Source: Urbifossiella sp046350095 (GTDB lineage: Bacteria > Planctomycetota > Planctomycetia > Gemmatales > Gemmataceae). From it: DNA of 64,000 nucleotides. The notes below the pieces were generated by a model, which saw only the letters and a list, made by a program, of their open reading frames with translations, did not search any database and was not told the origin of the DNA. This document shows, piece by piece, positions 1 through 8,094 of this stretch. The DNA lies in contig JAXMBA010000007.1 in NCBI GenBank assembly GCA_046350095.1, forward strand, positions 310,001 to 374,000, in the 5' to 3' direction. The position numbers and the translations under genes were made by a program. Each line of letters starts with the position of its first letter. Position 1 is the first letter of the stretch.

Positions 1-36
1 CCAGAAGGGCAACCGGAACCCCGAAGGGTGATCACA

Positions 37-115
37 CGGCGAGCCGGAGGCGTCGGCCCCCGGATTCTGTGGCGGCTCCCACGAGAATGCGGGGGCTGAC
101 GCCCCCGGCTCGCCG
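37..115. repeat. Imperfect inverted repeat downstream of the M16 peptidase gene
   Basis: The left arm (37-68) and right arm (84-115) are complementary over about 32 bases with three mismatches, around a 15-base loop. The repeat lies immediately after the stop codon of the leftward M16 peptidase gene, so it may act as a terminator hairpin, but no T-run is visible. The core GAGCCGGGGGCGTCAGCCCC resembles another hairpin in this window at 55719-55780. Bases 1-36 hold nothing recognisable. Confidence 0.7.
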
Positions 116-118
116 CGG

Positions 119-2869
119 TTACTTCTTCTTCTTCTTCGGCGCCGCCAGCGGCGCCCCACTCTGGTCGATCGGGCCGACCGCGACGATCGTCAGCGCCCGC
201 GGGTCGAGGTGCCGGCGGGCCACGGCCTGCACGTCGGCCGGTGTCACGGCTTCCACTTCCTTGCGGTACTTGTCCAGGAAGTCGAAGCCGAGGCCGAGCT
301 GCTCCGCGCTCAGCAGCTGCCCGGCGACAGCGGACAGCGTGCCGAAGCGGAACGGCAGGCTGCCCAGCAGGTACTTCTTGGCGTCGTCCACTTCCTGGGC
401 CGTCGGCGGCTCGTCGCGGATGCGGGCGATCTCCTTGACGAAGCTGTCGCGGACCAGGACGAACTTGTCGGGGAAGGTGCCGATGTAGCCGGTAAACGTC
501 CCCGGCTGATTCCCCGCCGAGCCGGCGATGCTCGCGTTCACCGTGTACGCCAGCCCCTGCCGGTCGCGGAGCGTGCTGGAGAGGCGGTCGGTGAAGCCGG
601 GGCCGACGCCGAGGACGTTATCCATGACCAGCAGCTTGTAGTAGTCCGGGTGCTGCCGGGTGACGCCGAGGTGGCCGACGTAGACGTGGACCTGCGCCGC
701 CGACTTGTCCGAAACGATCCGCTCCGTCACGGCCGCGCCCTTCGCCGGGGCTGCGGGCGCCGCGGGGGCGAGTTCCACCTTCTTCCAGTCCTTCGTGAGC
801 GCCGCCACGCGCTGAGCCAGGTCGTCGGCCTTGAAGTCGCCGGCGACCACGACTGTCGTCGCGTTCGGGGCGAACGTCGCGGCGTGGAACGCCTTGACGT
901 CGGCCTGCGTCAGCCTGCCGACGGTCGCCTTCGTGCCGAGGGCGGGCCGGCCGTAGGGGTGGTCGGCGTAGACGAGCTTGTTGAACAGTTGCCGGGCCTT
1001 CACCTTCGGCTGCGTCTCGCTGTCGGCGATGGTGGAGAGCTGGTTCTCCTTCTGCCGGTCGAAGGCGTCCTGCGGGAAGGTCGGCTTCGTGAGGCACTCG
1101 AACATCAGCTTCAGGCCGAGGTCGGCGTCGGGGGCCAGCATCTTCAGCGAGGCGCCGTCGGACCCGAACTCCAGGCTGCCGCCGGTGTCGGCGATCAGCG
1201 TGGCGATCTGCTCGCCGGTGTGGTTCGCGGCCCCCTCTTCGCGCAGGTCGCCGACCAGCGTGGCGATGCCCGCCTGGTCGGCCGGCTCGCGCAGCGTCAC
1301 GTCCTTGACCGCGGCGCGGGCCACGACGATCGGCAGGCGGTGATCCTCCATCAGGATCAGTGTGAGTCCGTTCGGCAGGACGGTCTTCTTCGCCGCGGTC
1401 AGCGAGAAGCCGCCGCCGCCGGGCGCGTCCTGGCGCAAGTGGCGGCCGGTCGTGGGCCGCGGCGCGGGGGCGGAACCGGCCTTCCCCTCGGCCGGCGGGA
1501 TCGACCACACGATCGAGGCGTTGTTGCGCGCGAAGTACTTCGCGGCCACCTTTTGGATGTCGGCGGGCGTCAGGGCCGCGACGCGGTTGAGGTACGTCTG
1601 GTAGAAGGCGACGGCGTCACCGCCGTCGGTGTAGACGCTCGCTCGGGCCAGCGTGTCGGCGAGGTTGTGGACGCTCTCCCGGCCGAACACGAACCCGGCG
1701 AGAATCTTCCGCCGCGCCCGGCTCAGCTCGGCGTCCGACACGGGCTCCCTGGCCAACTTTTCCAGCTCGGCGAACACCAGCCCCTCGGTCTTGCCGCGGT
1801 CCTTCCCTTGCAGCAGCTCGACGTTCACGGCGAACCAGCCGGGGAGTTTGCCGGTGTAGTTGCCGGTGTCCACCTCGGCGGCGACGCGCTCGTCCTCGAC
1901 GAGCTTCTTGTACAGCCGGCTCGTCTTGCCGTCGGAGAGCACCCGGCTGATCACGTCGAGGGCCGCGTCGTCGGCGTCGTGGACGGTCGTCGTGTTGTAC
2001 CCCAGCAGCAGCCGGGGCACGTCGAACTTGGACGGGAACTCGACCCGCGCCGGCTCCGTGCGCGCCGGCCGCGCCACGGCCGGCTTGCGGGCCGGCAGGT
2101 CTTGCCGCGGGATGCTGCCGAACAGCTCGCGGACGAGCGGCTCGGCCTTCGCCGGGTCGAACCCGCCGACGATGACCAGGCTGGCGTTGTTGGGGTGGTA
2201 CCACTTGTCGTAGTGCCGCTTGATGATCTCGGCCGTCGCCCCGCGGACGTGGGCCTCGGTGCCGATGACGGGGTGGTGGTACGGCGAGCCGGCCGGGAAC
2301 AGCAGCGCCAGGATGCGCTTGAACTCGATCCCCCACGGACTGTCCTCGCCCTGGGCCAGCTCGGCGACGACGGCCCCCTTCTCCTGGGCGAACTCGTGCT
2401 TCTCGTCGATCTTGGTGTTCCGCATCCGGTCGGCCTCGATCCGCAGGGCGATCTCCCACCGGTCGGCGGCGAAGTCGAAGTGGTAGACCGTCATGTCCTC
2501 CGACGTGTAGGCGTTGTTCGCGCCGCCGTTCCGCTGCGTGGCCCGGTCCACGTCGCCGGGCACGAGCTTCTCGGTGCCCTTGAACAGAAGGTGTTCGAGG
2601 TAGTGCGACAGCCCGGTCTGGTCGGGCTCTTCGTCCGCGCTGCCGACGCGGTAGGCCACCATCGTGGTGACGAGCGGCGAGTTGGCGATGGGGTAGAGGT
2701 AGACGCGGAGGCCGTTCGGCAGCGAGACGGTGCGGGCGCCGCCGAGCATGGCCGCGGCGGTGCGGGCGAGCGCCGCGTCGGCCGCGGCGCGGGCCGGCGG
2801 GTCGGCGGCGGCGGCGGGGGAACCGAGGAGCGCGGCCGCGACGGCGGCGGCGAGCAGGCGGAGCGACAT
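119..2869 (-). CDS. Secreted M16 family zinc metallopeptidase (pitrilysin-like, two-repeat)
   Basis: Predicted secreted protease of 916 residues. A signal peptide spans about residues 1-22 (hydrophobic LRLLAAAVAAALLGSPAAA). The N-terminal M16 repeat has the inverted zinc motif HYLEH at 89-93 and a likely third zinc ligand E170 in VVAELAQGE. The second half (from about residue 480) starts with another PNGL strand but lacks HxxEH. It keeps the LRDRQGLAYTV segment that in this family supplies substrate-binding Arg and Tyr. Active plus inactive repeats are the usual arrangement in single-chain bacterial M16 proteins. The C-terminus is a run of five lysines. An AGGGAAGG stretch about 9 bases before the ATG could be the ribosome site. 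The specific substrate is unknown. Confidence 0.93.
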   Translation of the reverse strand: MSLRLLAAAVAAALLGSPAAAADPPARAAADAALARTAAAMLGGARTVSLPNGLRVYLYPIANSPLVTTMVAYRVGSADEEPDQTGLSHYLEHLLFKGTEKLVPGDVDRATQRNGGANNAYTSEDMTVYHFDFAADRWEIALRIEADRMRNTKIDEKHEFAQEKGAVVAELAQGEDSPWGIEFKRILALLFPAGSPYHHPVIGTEAHVRGATAEIIKRHYDKWYHPNNASLVIVGGFDPAKAEPLVRELFGSIPRQDLPARKPAVARPARTEPARVEFPSKFDVPRLLLGYNTTTVHDADDAALDVISRVLSDGKTSRLYKKLVEDERVAAEVDTGNYTGKLPGWFAVNVELLQGKDRGKTEGLVFAELEKLAREPVSDAELSRARRKILAGFVFGRESVHNLADTLARASVYTDGGDAVAFYQTYLNRVAALTPADIQKVAAKYFARNNASIVWSIPPAEGKAGSAPAPRPTTGRHLRQDAPGGGGFSLTAAKKTVLPNGLTLILMEDHRLPIVVARAAVKDVTLREPADQAGIATLVGDLREEGAANHTGEQIATLIADTGGSLEFGSDGASLKMLAPDADLGLKLMFECLTKPTFPQDAFDRQKENQLSTIADSETQPKVKARQLFNKLVYADHPYGRPALGTKATVGRLTQADVKAFHAATFAPNATTVVVAGDFKADDLAQRVAALTKDWKKVELAPAAPAAPAKGAAVTERIVSDKSAAQVHVYVGHLGVTRQHPDYYKLLVMDNVLGVGPGFTDRLSSTLRDRQGLAYTVNASIAGSAGNQPGTFTGYIGTFPDKFVLVRDSFVKEIARIRDEPPTAQEVDDAKKYLLGSLPFRFGTLSAVAGQLLSAEQLGLGFDFLDKYRKEVEAVTPADVQAVARRHLDPRALTIVAVGPIDQSGAPLAAPKKKKK

Positions 2870-2929
2870 GCGGCGGCCTTCCCTTCCTGGAGAGGTGGGT
2901 GGTGGGAAGTAGTGTAGGCGCGGGGCGGG

Positions 2930-2956
2930 GCCCGGGGACGGCCGCCCCCGGGGCTT
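2930..2956 (-). terminator. GC hairpin after the response regulator gene
   Basis: Imperfect GC hairpin in the 87-base gap between the response regulator stop (2957) and the M16 start. Its core (GCCCGGGG ... CCCCGGGGC) resembles hairpins at 19002, 20813, 22108 and 44378. No T-run follows on the minus strand, so the terminator role is inferred from position. Confidence 0.4.
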
Positions 2957-3352
2957 TCAATCGTCGCCCCGCAGGATGACGATGTCCGCGAGCACGTTCG
3001 CCAGCCGGTCCGGGTTCACGGGCTTCACCAGGTGCAGGTCGAAGCCGGCGGCCGCGGTCCGCTCGCGGGCCTCGTCGTCGCTCAGCGCCGTCAGCGCCAC
3101 CAGGGGCAGCGACCGGCCCCAATTGGTCCCGCGCAGCCGCCGCCCGAGCTCGTCGCCGGGCATTCCCGGCATCGACAGGTCGAGGATGGCCACGTCCGGG
3201 CCGAACTCCTCGGCCAGCGCCAACGCGCTGGCGCCGTCGTAACACACGAGCGACCGGTAGCCGTAGAGGTCGAGCAGGACGCCGAGGGTGTCCGCGGCCT
3301 CCTGGTTGTCGTCCACGCAAAGGACGCGAAGAATCGGTTCGGACGTGCTCAT
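2957..3352 (-). CDS. Single-domain response regulator (CheY-like receiver)
   Basis: This 131-residue protein is one receiver domain with no output domain. The acidic pair D14-D15 sits in RVLCVDDN, the phosphoacceptor is D58 in AILDLSMPGMPG, and the switch residues are T88 (VALTAL) and K110 (HLVKPV), so phosphotransfer chemistry should be intact. The start was placed at the internal ATG at 3352 (MSTSEP), because the ten residues from the upstream in-frame start do not match the family. No partner histidine kinase is encoded nearby, so its circuit cannot be assigned. The next gene on the same strand is aspS, about 90 bases upstream. Confidence 0.9.
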   Translation of the reverse strand: MSTSEPILRVLCVDDNQEAADTLGVLLDLYGYRSLVCYDGASALALAEEFGPDVAILDLSMPGMPGDELGRRLRGTNWGRSLPLVALTALSDDEARERTAAAGFDLHLVKPVNPDRLANVLADIVILRGDD

Positions 3353-3445
3353 TTGCGGCTCCCCGGGAACGGGAAGCCGCAACGAGCGTGCCGCCGGTGC
3401 GGGAGCAAGCCGGACCCGCCGGGCGCGGCCGGTGGGGTCGTACCG

Positions 3446-5317
3446 TCAGTTCAACTTCACGCCCAGGTCGCGGAGCTGGCGGGCGTCCACGGCGGCGGGG
3501 GCGCCGGTCATCAGGTCGCGGGCCTTCTGGTTCTTCGGGAAGGCGATGACGTCGCGGATGTTCGTGGTCCCCGCCAGGATCATGCACCAGCGGTCCAGGC
3601 CCAGGGCGATGCCGCCGTGCGGCGGGGCCCCGCTCTGCAGCGCGTCGAGTAGGAAGCCGAACCGCTTCTTCGCCTCCTCCAGCTCCATGCCGAGTAGCTT
3701 GAACACCGTGTTCTGCACGTCCTGGCGGTGAATCCGGATGCTGCCGCCGCCGACCTCGTAGCCGTTGAGCACCAGGTCGTACGCCTTCGCCCGCACCCGG
3801 CCGGGGTCGCTCTCGAGGTACGGCACGTCCTCGTCCATCGGGCCGGTGAACGGGTGGTGGATCGCCGCCCAGCGCTTCTCCTCGTCGTCCCAGCCGAACA
3901 TCGGGAAATCGGTCACCCACAGCAAGTTGAAGTGCTCCGGCCGCATGGCGAACGGCTTCGCCGCGCGCTTCTCCTTCTTCGCGGCGGCGCCCTCGGCCGC
4001 GTCCCACGCCGCTTTCTCTTCCCACCAGTTGACGTAGAGCTTGAGCGCCGAGCCCAGGTGCGACCGCAGCGCCCCCAGGGCGTTGGCCGCGACCTCGGCC
4101 TTGTCCGCGACGAACAGCAGCAGGTCGCCCGGTTGCACGCCGAGCGCCGCCTTCAGCTTCGCCTTCACGGGGTCGGGGAAGAACTTCTCGATGCTGCCGG
4201 TGAGCTTGTCGCCTTCGGCCTTCATCCACGCCAGCCCCTTCGCCTTGTACACCTCCACGAGCTTCGGCAGCTCGCCGCCCGGCTTCAGCTGGGTGTTGCT
4301 GAACTTGTCAGCGGCCCCCTTCGCGTTGATGCCGCGGACCACGCCGCCGGCCGCCAGCACGCCCTTGAAGACGGTGAACTCGCTCTCCGCGGCCACGTCC
4401 GACACGTCCACGATTTCCAGCCCGAAACGCAGGTCGGGCTTGTCGGAGCCGTAGCGGAGCACGGCGTCGGCGTACTTCAACCGCGGGAACGGCGTCGGCG
4501 CCGTGATGCCGTGGCACCTCTTGAGGATGTCCGCGGCCAGGCCTTCCATCAGGCCGAGCACGTCGTCGATCTCGACGAAGCTCATCTCCACGTCGAGTTG
4601 CGTGAACTCGGGCTGCCGGTCGGCCCGCAGGTCTTCGTCGCGGAGGCAGCGGGCGATCTGGAAATACTTGTCGTACCCCGAAATCATCAGCAACTGTTTG
4701 TACAGCTGCGGCGACTGGGGCAGGGCGAAGAACTCGCCGTTGAAGACGCGGCTCGGGACGAGGTAGTCGCGGGCGCCTTCGGGCGTGCTCTTGCCGAGCA
4801 GCGGGGTCTCCAGTTCCAGGAACCCGCGCTCGTCCATGTAGTCGCGGATCGCCTTGTTCATACGGTGCCGCAGCGTCAGCACCCCCTGGATGCTGCGGCG
4901 GCGCAGGTCGAGGTAGCGGTACTGGAGGCGTAAGTCCTCGTTGGCCGGCTCCTCGTCGGGGAACTCGGTCACGCTGAACGGCAGCGGCGGGCAGGCGTTG
5001 AGCACCGTCAGCGCCTTCGCCTCGACCTCGACCTTGCCGGTGGCCACGTCGGTGCGGTCCTTCCCCTCGACGCGGGCGCGGACCACGCCCTTCACCGACA
5101 GCACCCACTCGCGGCCCATCTTGTCGGCCGTGGCGAACAAGTCGGCGTTGTCGGCCTCGAACACGATCTGCGTGAGGCCGTAGCGGTCGCGCAGGTCGAC
5201 GAACACCTGGTTGCCGAACTTCCGGGAGATGAGCACCCAGCCGTTCAGGGTGACGGTCTGCCCGACGTGCGCCTCGCGCAGTTCGCCGCAGGTGTGGGTC
5301 CGCTGCCACTCGGCCAT
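3446..5317 (-). CDS. aspS: Aspartyl-tRNA synthetase
   Basis: Charges tRNA-Asp with aspartate (class II synthetase, cytoplasmic). The 623-residue protein begins with the OB-fold anticodon-binding domain (about 1-110, with GWVLISRKFGNQVFVDLRDR). Class II motif 1 lies around 145-175. Motif 2 is about 221-246 (IARCLRDEDLRADRQPEFTQ), and motif 3 is near the C-terminus (GIALGLDRWCMILAG). A bacterial GAD-type insertion lies between motifs 2 and 3. It carries a lysine- and alanine-rich loop (AAAKKEKRAAK), slightly longer than usual. The start is ATG 5317 (MAEWQRTHTCGEL), the normal family N-terminus. An in-frame extension to 5716 does not match the family and overlaps the divergent gene. The gene is divergent from the small secreted protein at 5384. 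Confidence 0.97.
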   Translation of the reverse strand: MAEWQRTHTCGELREAHVGQTVTLNGWVLISRKFGNQVFVDLRDRYGLTQIVFEADNADLFATADKMGREWVLSVKGVVRARVEGKDRTDVATGKVEVEAKALTVLNACPPLPFSVTEFPDEEPANEDLRLQYRYLDLRRRSIQGVLTLRHRMNKAIRDYMDERGFLELETPLLGKSTPEGARDYLVPSRVFNGEFFALPQSPQLYKQLLMISGYDKYFQIARCLRDEDLRADRQPEFTQLDVEMSFVEIDDVLGLMEGLAADILKRCHGITAPTPFPRLKYADAVLRYGSDKPDLRFGLEIVDVSDVAAESEFTVFKGVLAAGGVVRGINAKGAADKFSNTQLKPGGELPKLVEVYKAKGLAWMKAEGDKLTGSIEKFFPDPVKAKLKAALGVQPGDLLLFVADKAEVAANALGALRSHLGSALKLYVNWWEEKAAWDAAEGAAAKKEKRAAKPFAMRPEHFNLLWVTDFPMFGWDDEEKRWAAIHHPFTGPMDEDVPYLESDPGRVRAKAYDLVLNGYEVGGGSIRIHRQDVQNTVFKLLGMELEEAKKRFGFLLDALQSGAPPHGGIALGLDRWCMILAGTTNIRDVIAFPKNQKARDLMTGAPAAVDARQLRDLGVKLN

Positions 5318-5383
5318 GACTCTGCCTCTTGGGAATTGGGCGTAGTATATGCCCGGCACGATTCCCGACTCAGGGGGGCCGTC

Positions 5384-5848
5384 ATGCTCCGGGCCATGTG
5401 CGTGCTGGCGGCGACGGCCCTGTCGGCCGGCGGGAGCGCCGCCCCGCTCCCGGACGTGGACCCGATGCTGGCCGGGACGAAATGGGTCGGCACGCTCTCG
5501 CAGCGCGGGTCGTTCCGCGGCGGCGCCCCCGCCCCGCCTGCGTTCCAGGCCGCGCTCACCGTGACACGCCGACACGGCGACCGGTTCGAGGGCGAACTCG
5601 ACGAGGTGGCAGGCCCGATCCGTGTGACCTACGTGGTGAAGGGGGTCGTCGGGCCGGCGCCAGGCGGGAAGGGCCACACCGTGAGCTTCCGATCGGTGGG
5701 AACGACCCTGGCGCAATCGACGGTTCCAGTATTGGACGTGCCTTACGCGGGCGTGCTGCGGGGGCGGAACCTTACGGGGACGTGGAAGGCCGCCGGCACG
5801 GGCGGCGCGAACGTTGAGGGCGACTTCGCTCTGGAGATGGGGCGGTAA
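5384..5848 (+). CDS. Small secreted protein of unknown function
   Basis: A 154-residue protein, family not recognised. A short signal peptide is likely (MLRAMCVLAATALSAGGSAA). The mature part looks beta-rich, with GTKWVGTLSQRGSF near the start and NLTGTWKA near the end, reminiscent of lipocalin-like or DUF-type beta-barrels in planctomycetes, but this is impression only. The ATG at 5384 follows the G-rich stretch CAGGGGGGCC and gives the signal peptide. A longer in-frame start at 5267 would read back over the aspS start. It is divergent from aspS with 66 bases between start codons, so the two promoters must share that gap. Confidence 0.7.
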   Translation: MLRAMCVLAATALSAGGSAAPLPDVDPMLAGTKWVGTLSQRGSFRGGAPAPPAFQAALTVTRRHGDRFEGELDEVAGPIRVTYVVKGVVGPAPGGKGHTVSFRSVGTTLAQSTVPVLDVPYAGVLRGRNLTGTWKAAGTGGANVEGDFALEMGR

Positions 5849-5877
5849 CGGAACCGGGCGGGACGACGCTCAATCGC

Positions 5878-6387
5878 TCACCCGAACAGCAGCAAGACGT
5901 TCCACGGCGGGGTCTTCTCGAACTCCGTGCCGATCTCGAAGTGTTCCGGGTGCTTGCGGCAGCTGCGGACGATGAGCGTCACGAACCCGACCGTGTCCGG
6001 GGCGTTCACGGCTTTCACCTGGAGCGTGCTGCCCGGCGGGACGGCCGCCTGCATCACGATCCTCAGGCCGCCCGTCGAACGGTCCACGACGTAGGCGTCG
6101 TTCACGCCATTCCGAAGGCTCGACGACGACACCAGTATCTGGACCGGCGAGCCCTCGCGGCGGACCGCACCGCGGCGGTCGGCGTAGGACTGCTCCGGCG
6201 GCGCCCAGGCCTCGGCCTTCTCGCCCGTCGGGGCCGGGGCGGTCGGCATAAGCCGAGTCGGGTCGATCACCCGGCGTCGCCGCGCCTGCTGGACGACGAG
6301 GAACGTGAGCACGAGAACCGCGACCGTCCCCCCGACCGCGACCGGGAGGTTCTCGCGAGCCACGGTCAGCAGCACATCAAACGTCAT
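5878..6387 (-). CDS. Membrane-anchored PilZ domain protein
   Basis: A 169-residue protein with one N-terminal transmembrane helix (about residues 14-33, VAVGGTVAVLVLTFLVV) followed by a basic QARRRR stop-transfer stretch. The cytoplasmic C-terminal domain looks like PilZ: RRGAVRREGSPV gives the arginine-rich c-di-GMP loop, and DRSTGGLRI matches the D/NxSxxG motif. PilZ proteins bind c-di-GMP and alter partner proteins in motility, adhesion or polysaccharide export; the partner here is unknown. The start is ATG 6387 (MTFDVLL), which places the helix at the N-terminus. Convergent with the 5384 gene. Confidence 0.82.
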   Translation of the reverse strand: MTFDVLLTVARENLPVAVGGTVAVLVLTFLVVQQARRRRVIDPTRLMPTAPAPTGEKAEAWAPPEQSYADRRGAVRREGSPVQILVSSSSLRNGVNDAYVVDRSTGGLRIVMQAAVPPGSTLQVKAVNAPDTVGFVTLIVRSCRKHPEHFEIGTEFEKTPPWNVLLLFG

Positions 6388-6460
6388 CGGGCACCCTATT
6401 CCGCGGCGCGGAACCACACCGTACCGTAGCACACGGTTCCGGCCGGGGCTTCAAAACGGG

Positions 6461-7357
6461 TCACGCCGGCCCGTCCACGCGGGCAAGGAGCTCGCGGACC
6501 TGCTCGTCACTCCAAACCCCGTCGCCACTGCCGAGCGGCGGCCGCGGCATTCCCACGTCAAGGCCGTACTTCATCCGCATCCCCGCCCGCAGGAACGACC
6601 ACAGGCCGCCGGCCAGGGCATCGGCGATGGCCGACTGGAACCGCAGCATGAACGCCCGCCCGGCAGCCACGTCGCCGGCCATAGTGGCGGCGCGTGCGGC
6701 GGCGCAACTCGGCCCCCACAAGTTGTAAAAGGTGCCGATCGCCCCGCACGCCCCGCTCAGCACGGCGTGGCACATTACCTCGTCGGCCCCGCTGAAGAGC
6801 CGCAACCGGTCGCCGGCGACGCCGTGGATCAGGCCGAACGGGTACAGGTCGTGGTCGGTGATCTTCATGCCGGCGACGGTGGGGATGTCCAGCAGCCGGG
6901 CGGCGACCTCTCGCGGGCCGAGGCTCGACTGGTTGACGCCGCTCAGGTGATACGCGAACAGCGGCAGCTGCGTCGCGGCCCCGAGCCGGCGGTAGAACGC
7001 GAACGCTACCTCGGCCGGGTGCTTGTAGTAAATCGGCCCCACCGCCGAGACGGCGTCCGCCCCCAACCCCGCGGCGTGCTCGGCCAACTCGACGGCGTCC
7101 GCCGTGCCGACGGCGCCGACGTGAACCATCACGGGGATACGTCCCGCGGCCGCCTTCACGACGGTTGCGGCGATCTCCTTCCGCTCCGCCACGCTGAACA
7201 GGGGCCAGCCGCCGGTCGAGCCGACGAGATAAATTCCGCCGAGTTGCTGGCGGGCGAACAGGTCGACGAGCGTTTCGCAGGCGGGGAGGTTGGCCCGACC
7301 GTCGGGCGTGGTGGGCGTGAGCATGGCCGGCCAGATGCCGGCGAAGGGCGGGGGCAT
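6461..7357 (-). CDS. Dihydrodipicolinate synthase / N-acetylneuraminate lyase family protein
   Basis: A class I aldolase-type TIM barrel of 298 residues, the normal family length. The Schiff-base lysine is K165 (VAGMKITDHDLY), and the catalytic tyrosine is Y136 in LFAYHLSG. The carboxylate-binding loop reads GSTGGWPLFS where N-acetylneuraminate lyases usually have GSTGE. Overall it looks nearer NanA and related sugar-acid lyases than true DapA. The substrate is a 2-keto acid that cannot be named from sequence. The start ATG 7357 (MPPPFAGIWPAMLTP) matches the usual N-terminus; the in-frame extension to 7735 overlaps the lipoprotein gene and is rejected. Confidence 0.88.
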   Translation of the reverse strand: MPPPFAGIWPAMLTPTTPDGRANLPACETLVDLFARQQLGGIYLVGSTGGWPLFSVAERKEIAATVVKAAAGRIPVMVHVGAVGTADAVELAEHAAGLGADAVSAVGPIYYKHPAEVAFAFYRRLGAATQLPLFAYHLSGVNQSSLGPREVAARLLDIPTVAGMKITDHDLYPFGLIHGVAGDRLRLFSGADEVMCHAVLSGACGAIGTFYNLWGPSCAAARAATMAGDVAAGRAFMLRFQSAIADALAGGLWSFLRAGMRMKYGLDVGMPRPPLGSGDGVWSDEQVRELLARVDGPA

Positions 7358-7427
7358 GGGGGGGCTCCACGTCAGTTGTGAAGCTGTCTTACAGGCCCGA
7401 AGCCCACCCGCGGCATCGGATGGTTCA

Positions 7428-7943
7428 CTACTCGTGCCCCTCGCCGCCCTCGCGCCGCTCGTGCGCTTCCTCTCGCTTCTCGACCACCGCCTTGCGCAGC
7501 GGCCGGATGTTGAATACGTCGTTCGGGTAGTGCGTGTCCGTTTTGTAGTTGTCTGCGATGGCCACCCCGGCCGACGGGTCCGGGCTCGGGGCCAGGAACA
7601 CCCGCCCCGGCCGGGGACCGAAGCCGACGAAGTCCAGCCCGAAGGTGCCGTCGCCCGGCACCCCCGCAGTGCTGCCGATCCCCTTCGCCAACGGCCGGTT
7701 GTTGTGGAACAGGCTGCCGCCGCCGACATACCCACCGCTCTCGTGGCTCGTGACGCCCGGGATGGCCCACGGGGCGACGCGGTTCGAGTTGCCGGCCCGT
7801 TCCAGCGTGTTCGGCGGCGGCACCCGCGGCAACGGCGTCCGCTCGACGAACCGCGGCTCGCGGTGCGGCGGGTGGTCCGGGATGGCGGCGCACGACGCCA
7901 GGAACACGCACGCCGCGGGGACGGTCTGGAGCGCGAGCCGCAT
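7428..7943 (-). CDS. Lipoprotein of unknown function
   Basis: A 171-residue protein with a lipoprotein signal peptide (MRLALQTVPAACVFLASCAA; lipobox LASC), so it is probably lipid-anchored in the outer or cytoplasmic membrane facing the periplasm. The mature part is rich in proline, glycine and charged residues and ends in a highly charged EKREEAHERREGGEGHE tail. No domain is recognised. The start ATG 7943 was chosen because it alone gives the signal peptide; the open frame runs back to 8324 across the promoter of the divergent gene. Confidence 0.75.
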   Translation of the reverse strand: MRLALQTVPAACVFLASCAAIPDHPPHREPRFVERTPLPRVPPPNTLERAGNSNRVAPWAIPGVTSHESGGYVGGGSLFHNNRPLAKGIGSTAGVPGDGTFGLDFVGFGPRPGRVFLAPSPDPSAGVAIADNYKTDTHYPNDVFNIRPLRKAVVEKREEAHERREGGEGHE

Positions 7944-8094
7944 CGACGGACCCTCCGCAGGCGTCAGGGTTACCGAGCTTCTATCGGCAGTACGATCCCT
8001 CCCGGTGTGCCGAATCTGCCGGAACCGCGGTCCCGAACCCCGGTCCGCGGCGTCTCGTAGAATGAGAACACCCCCCCGCCCGGGACCGTCGGCC

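Noticed and set aside
209..2917. Open frame of 902 codons on the plus strand opposite the M16 gene
   Set aside because: It is antisense to a well-supported peptidase, with Arg/Val/Gly-rich composition typical of high-GC shadow frames and no domain.
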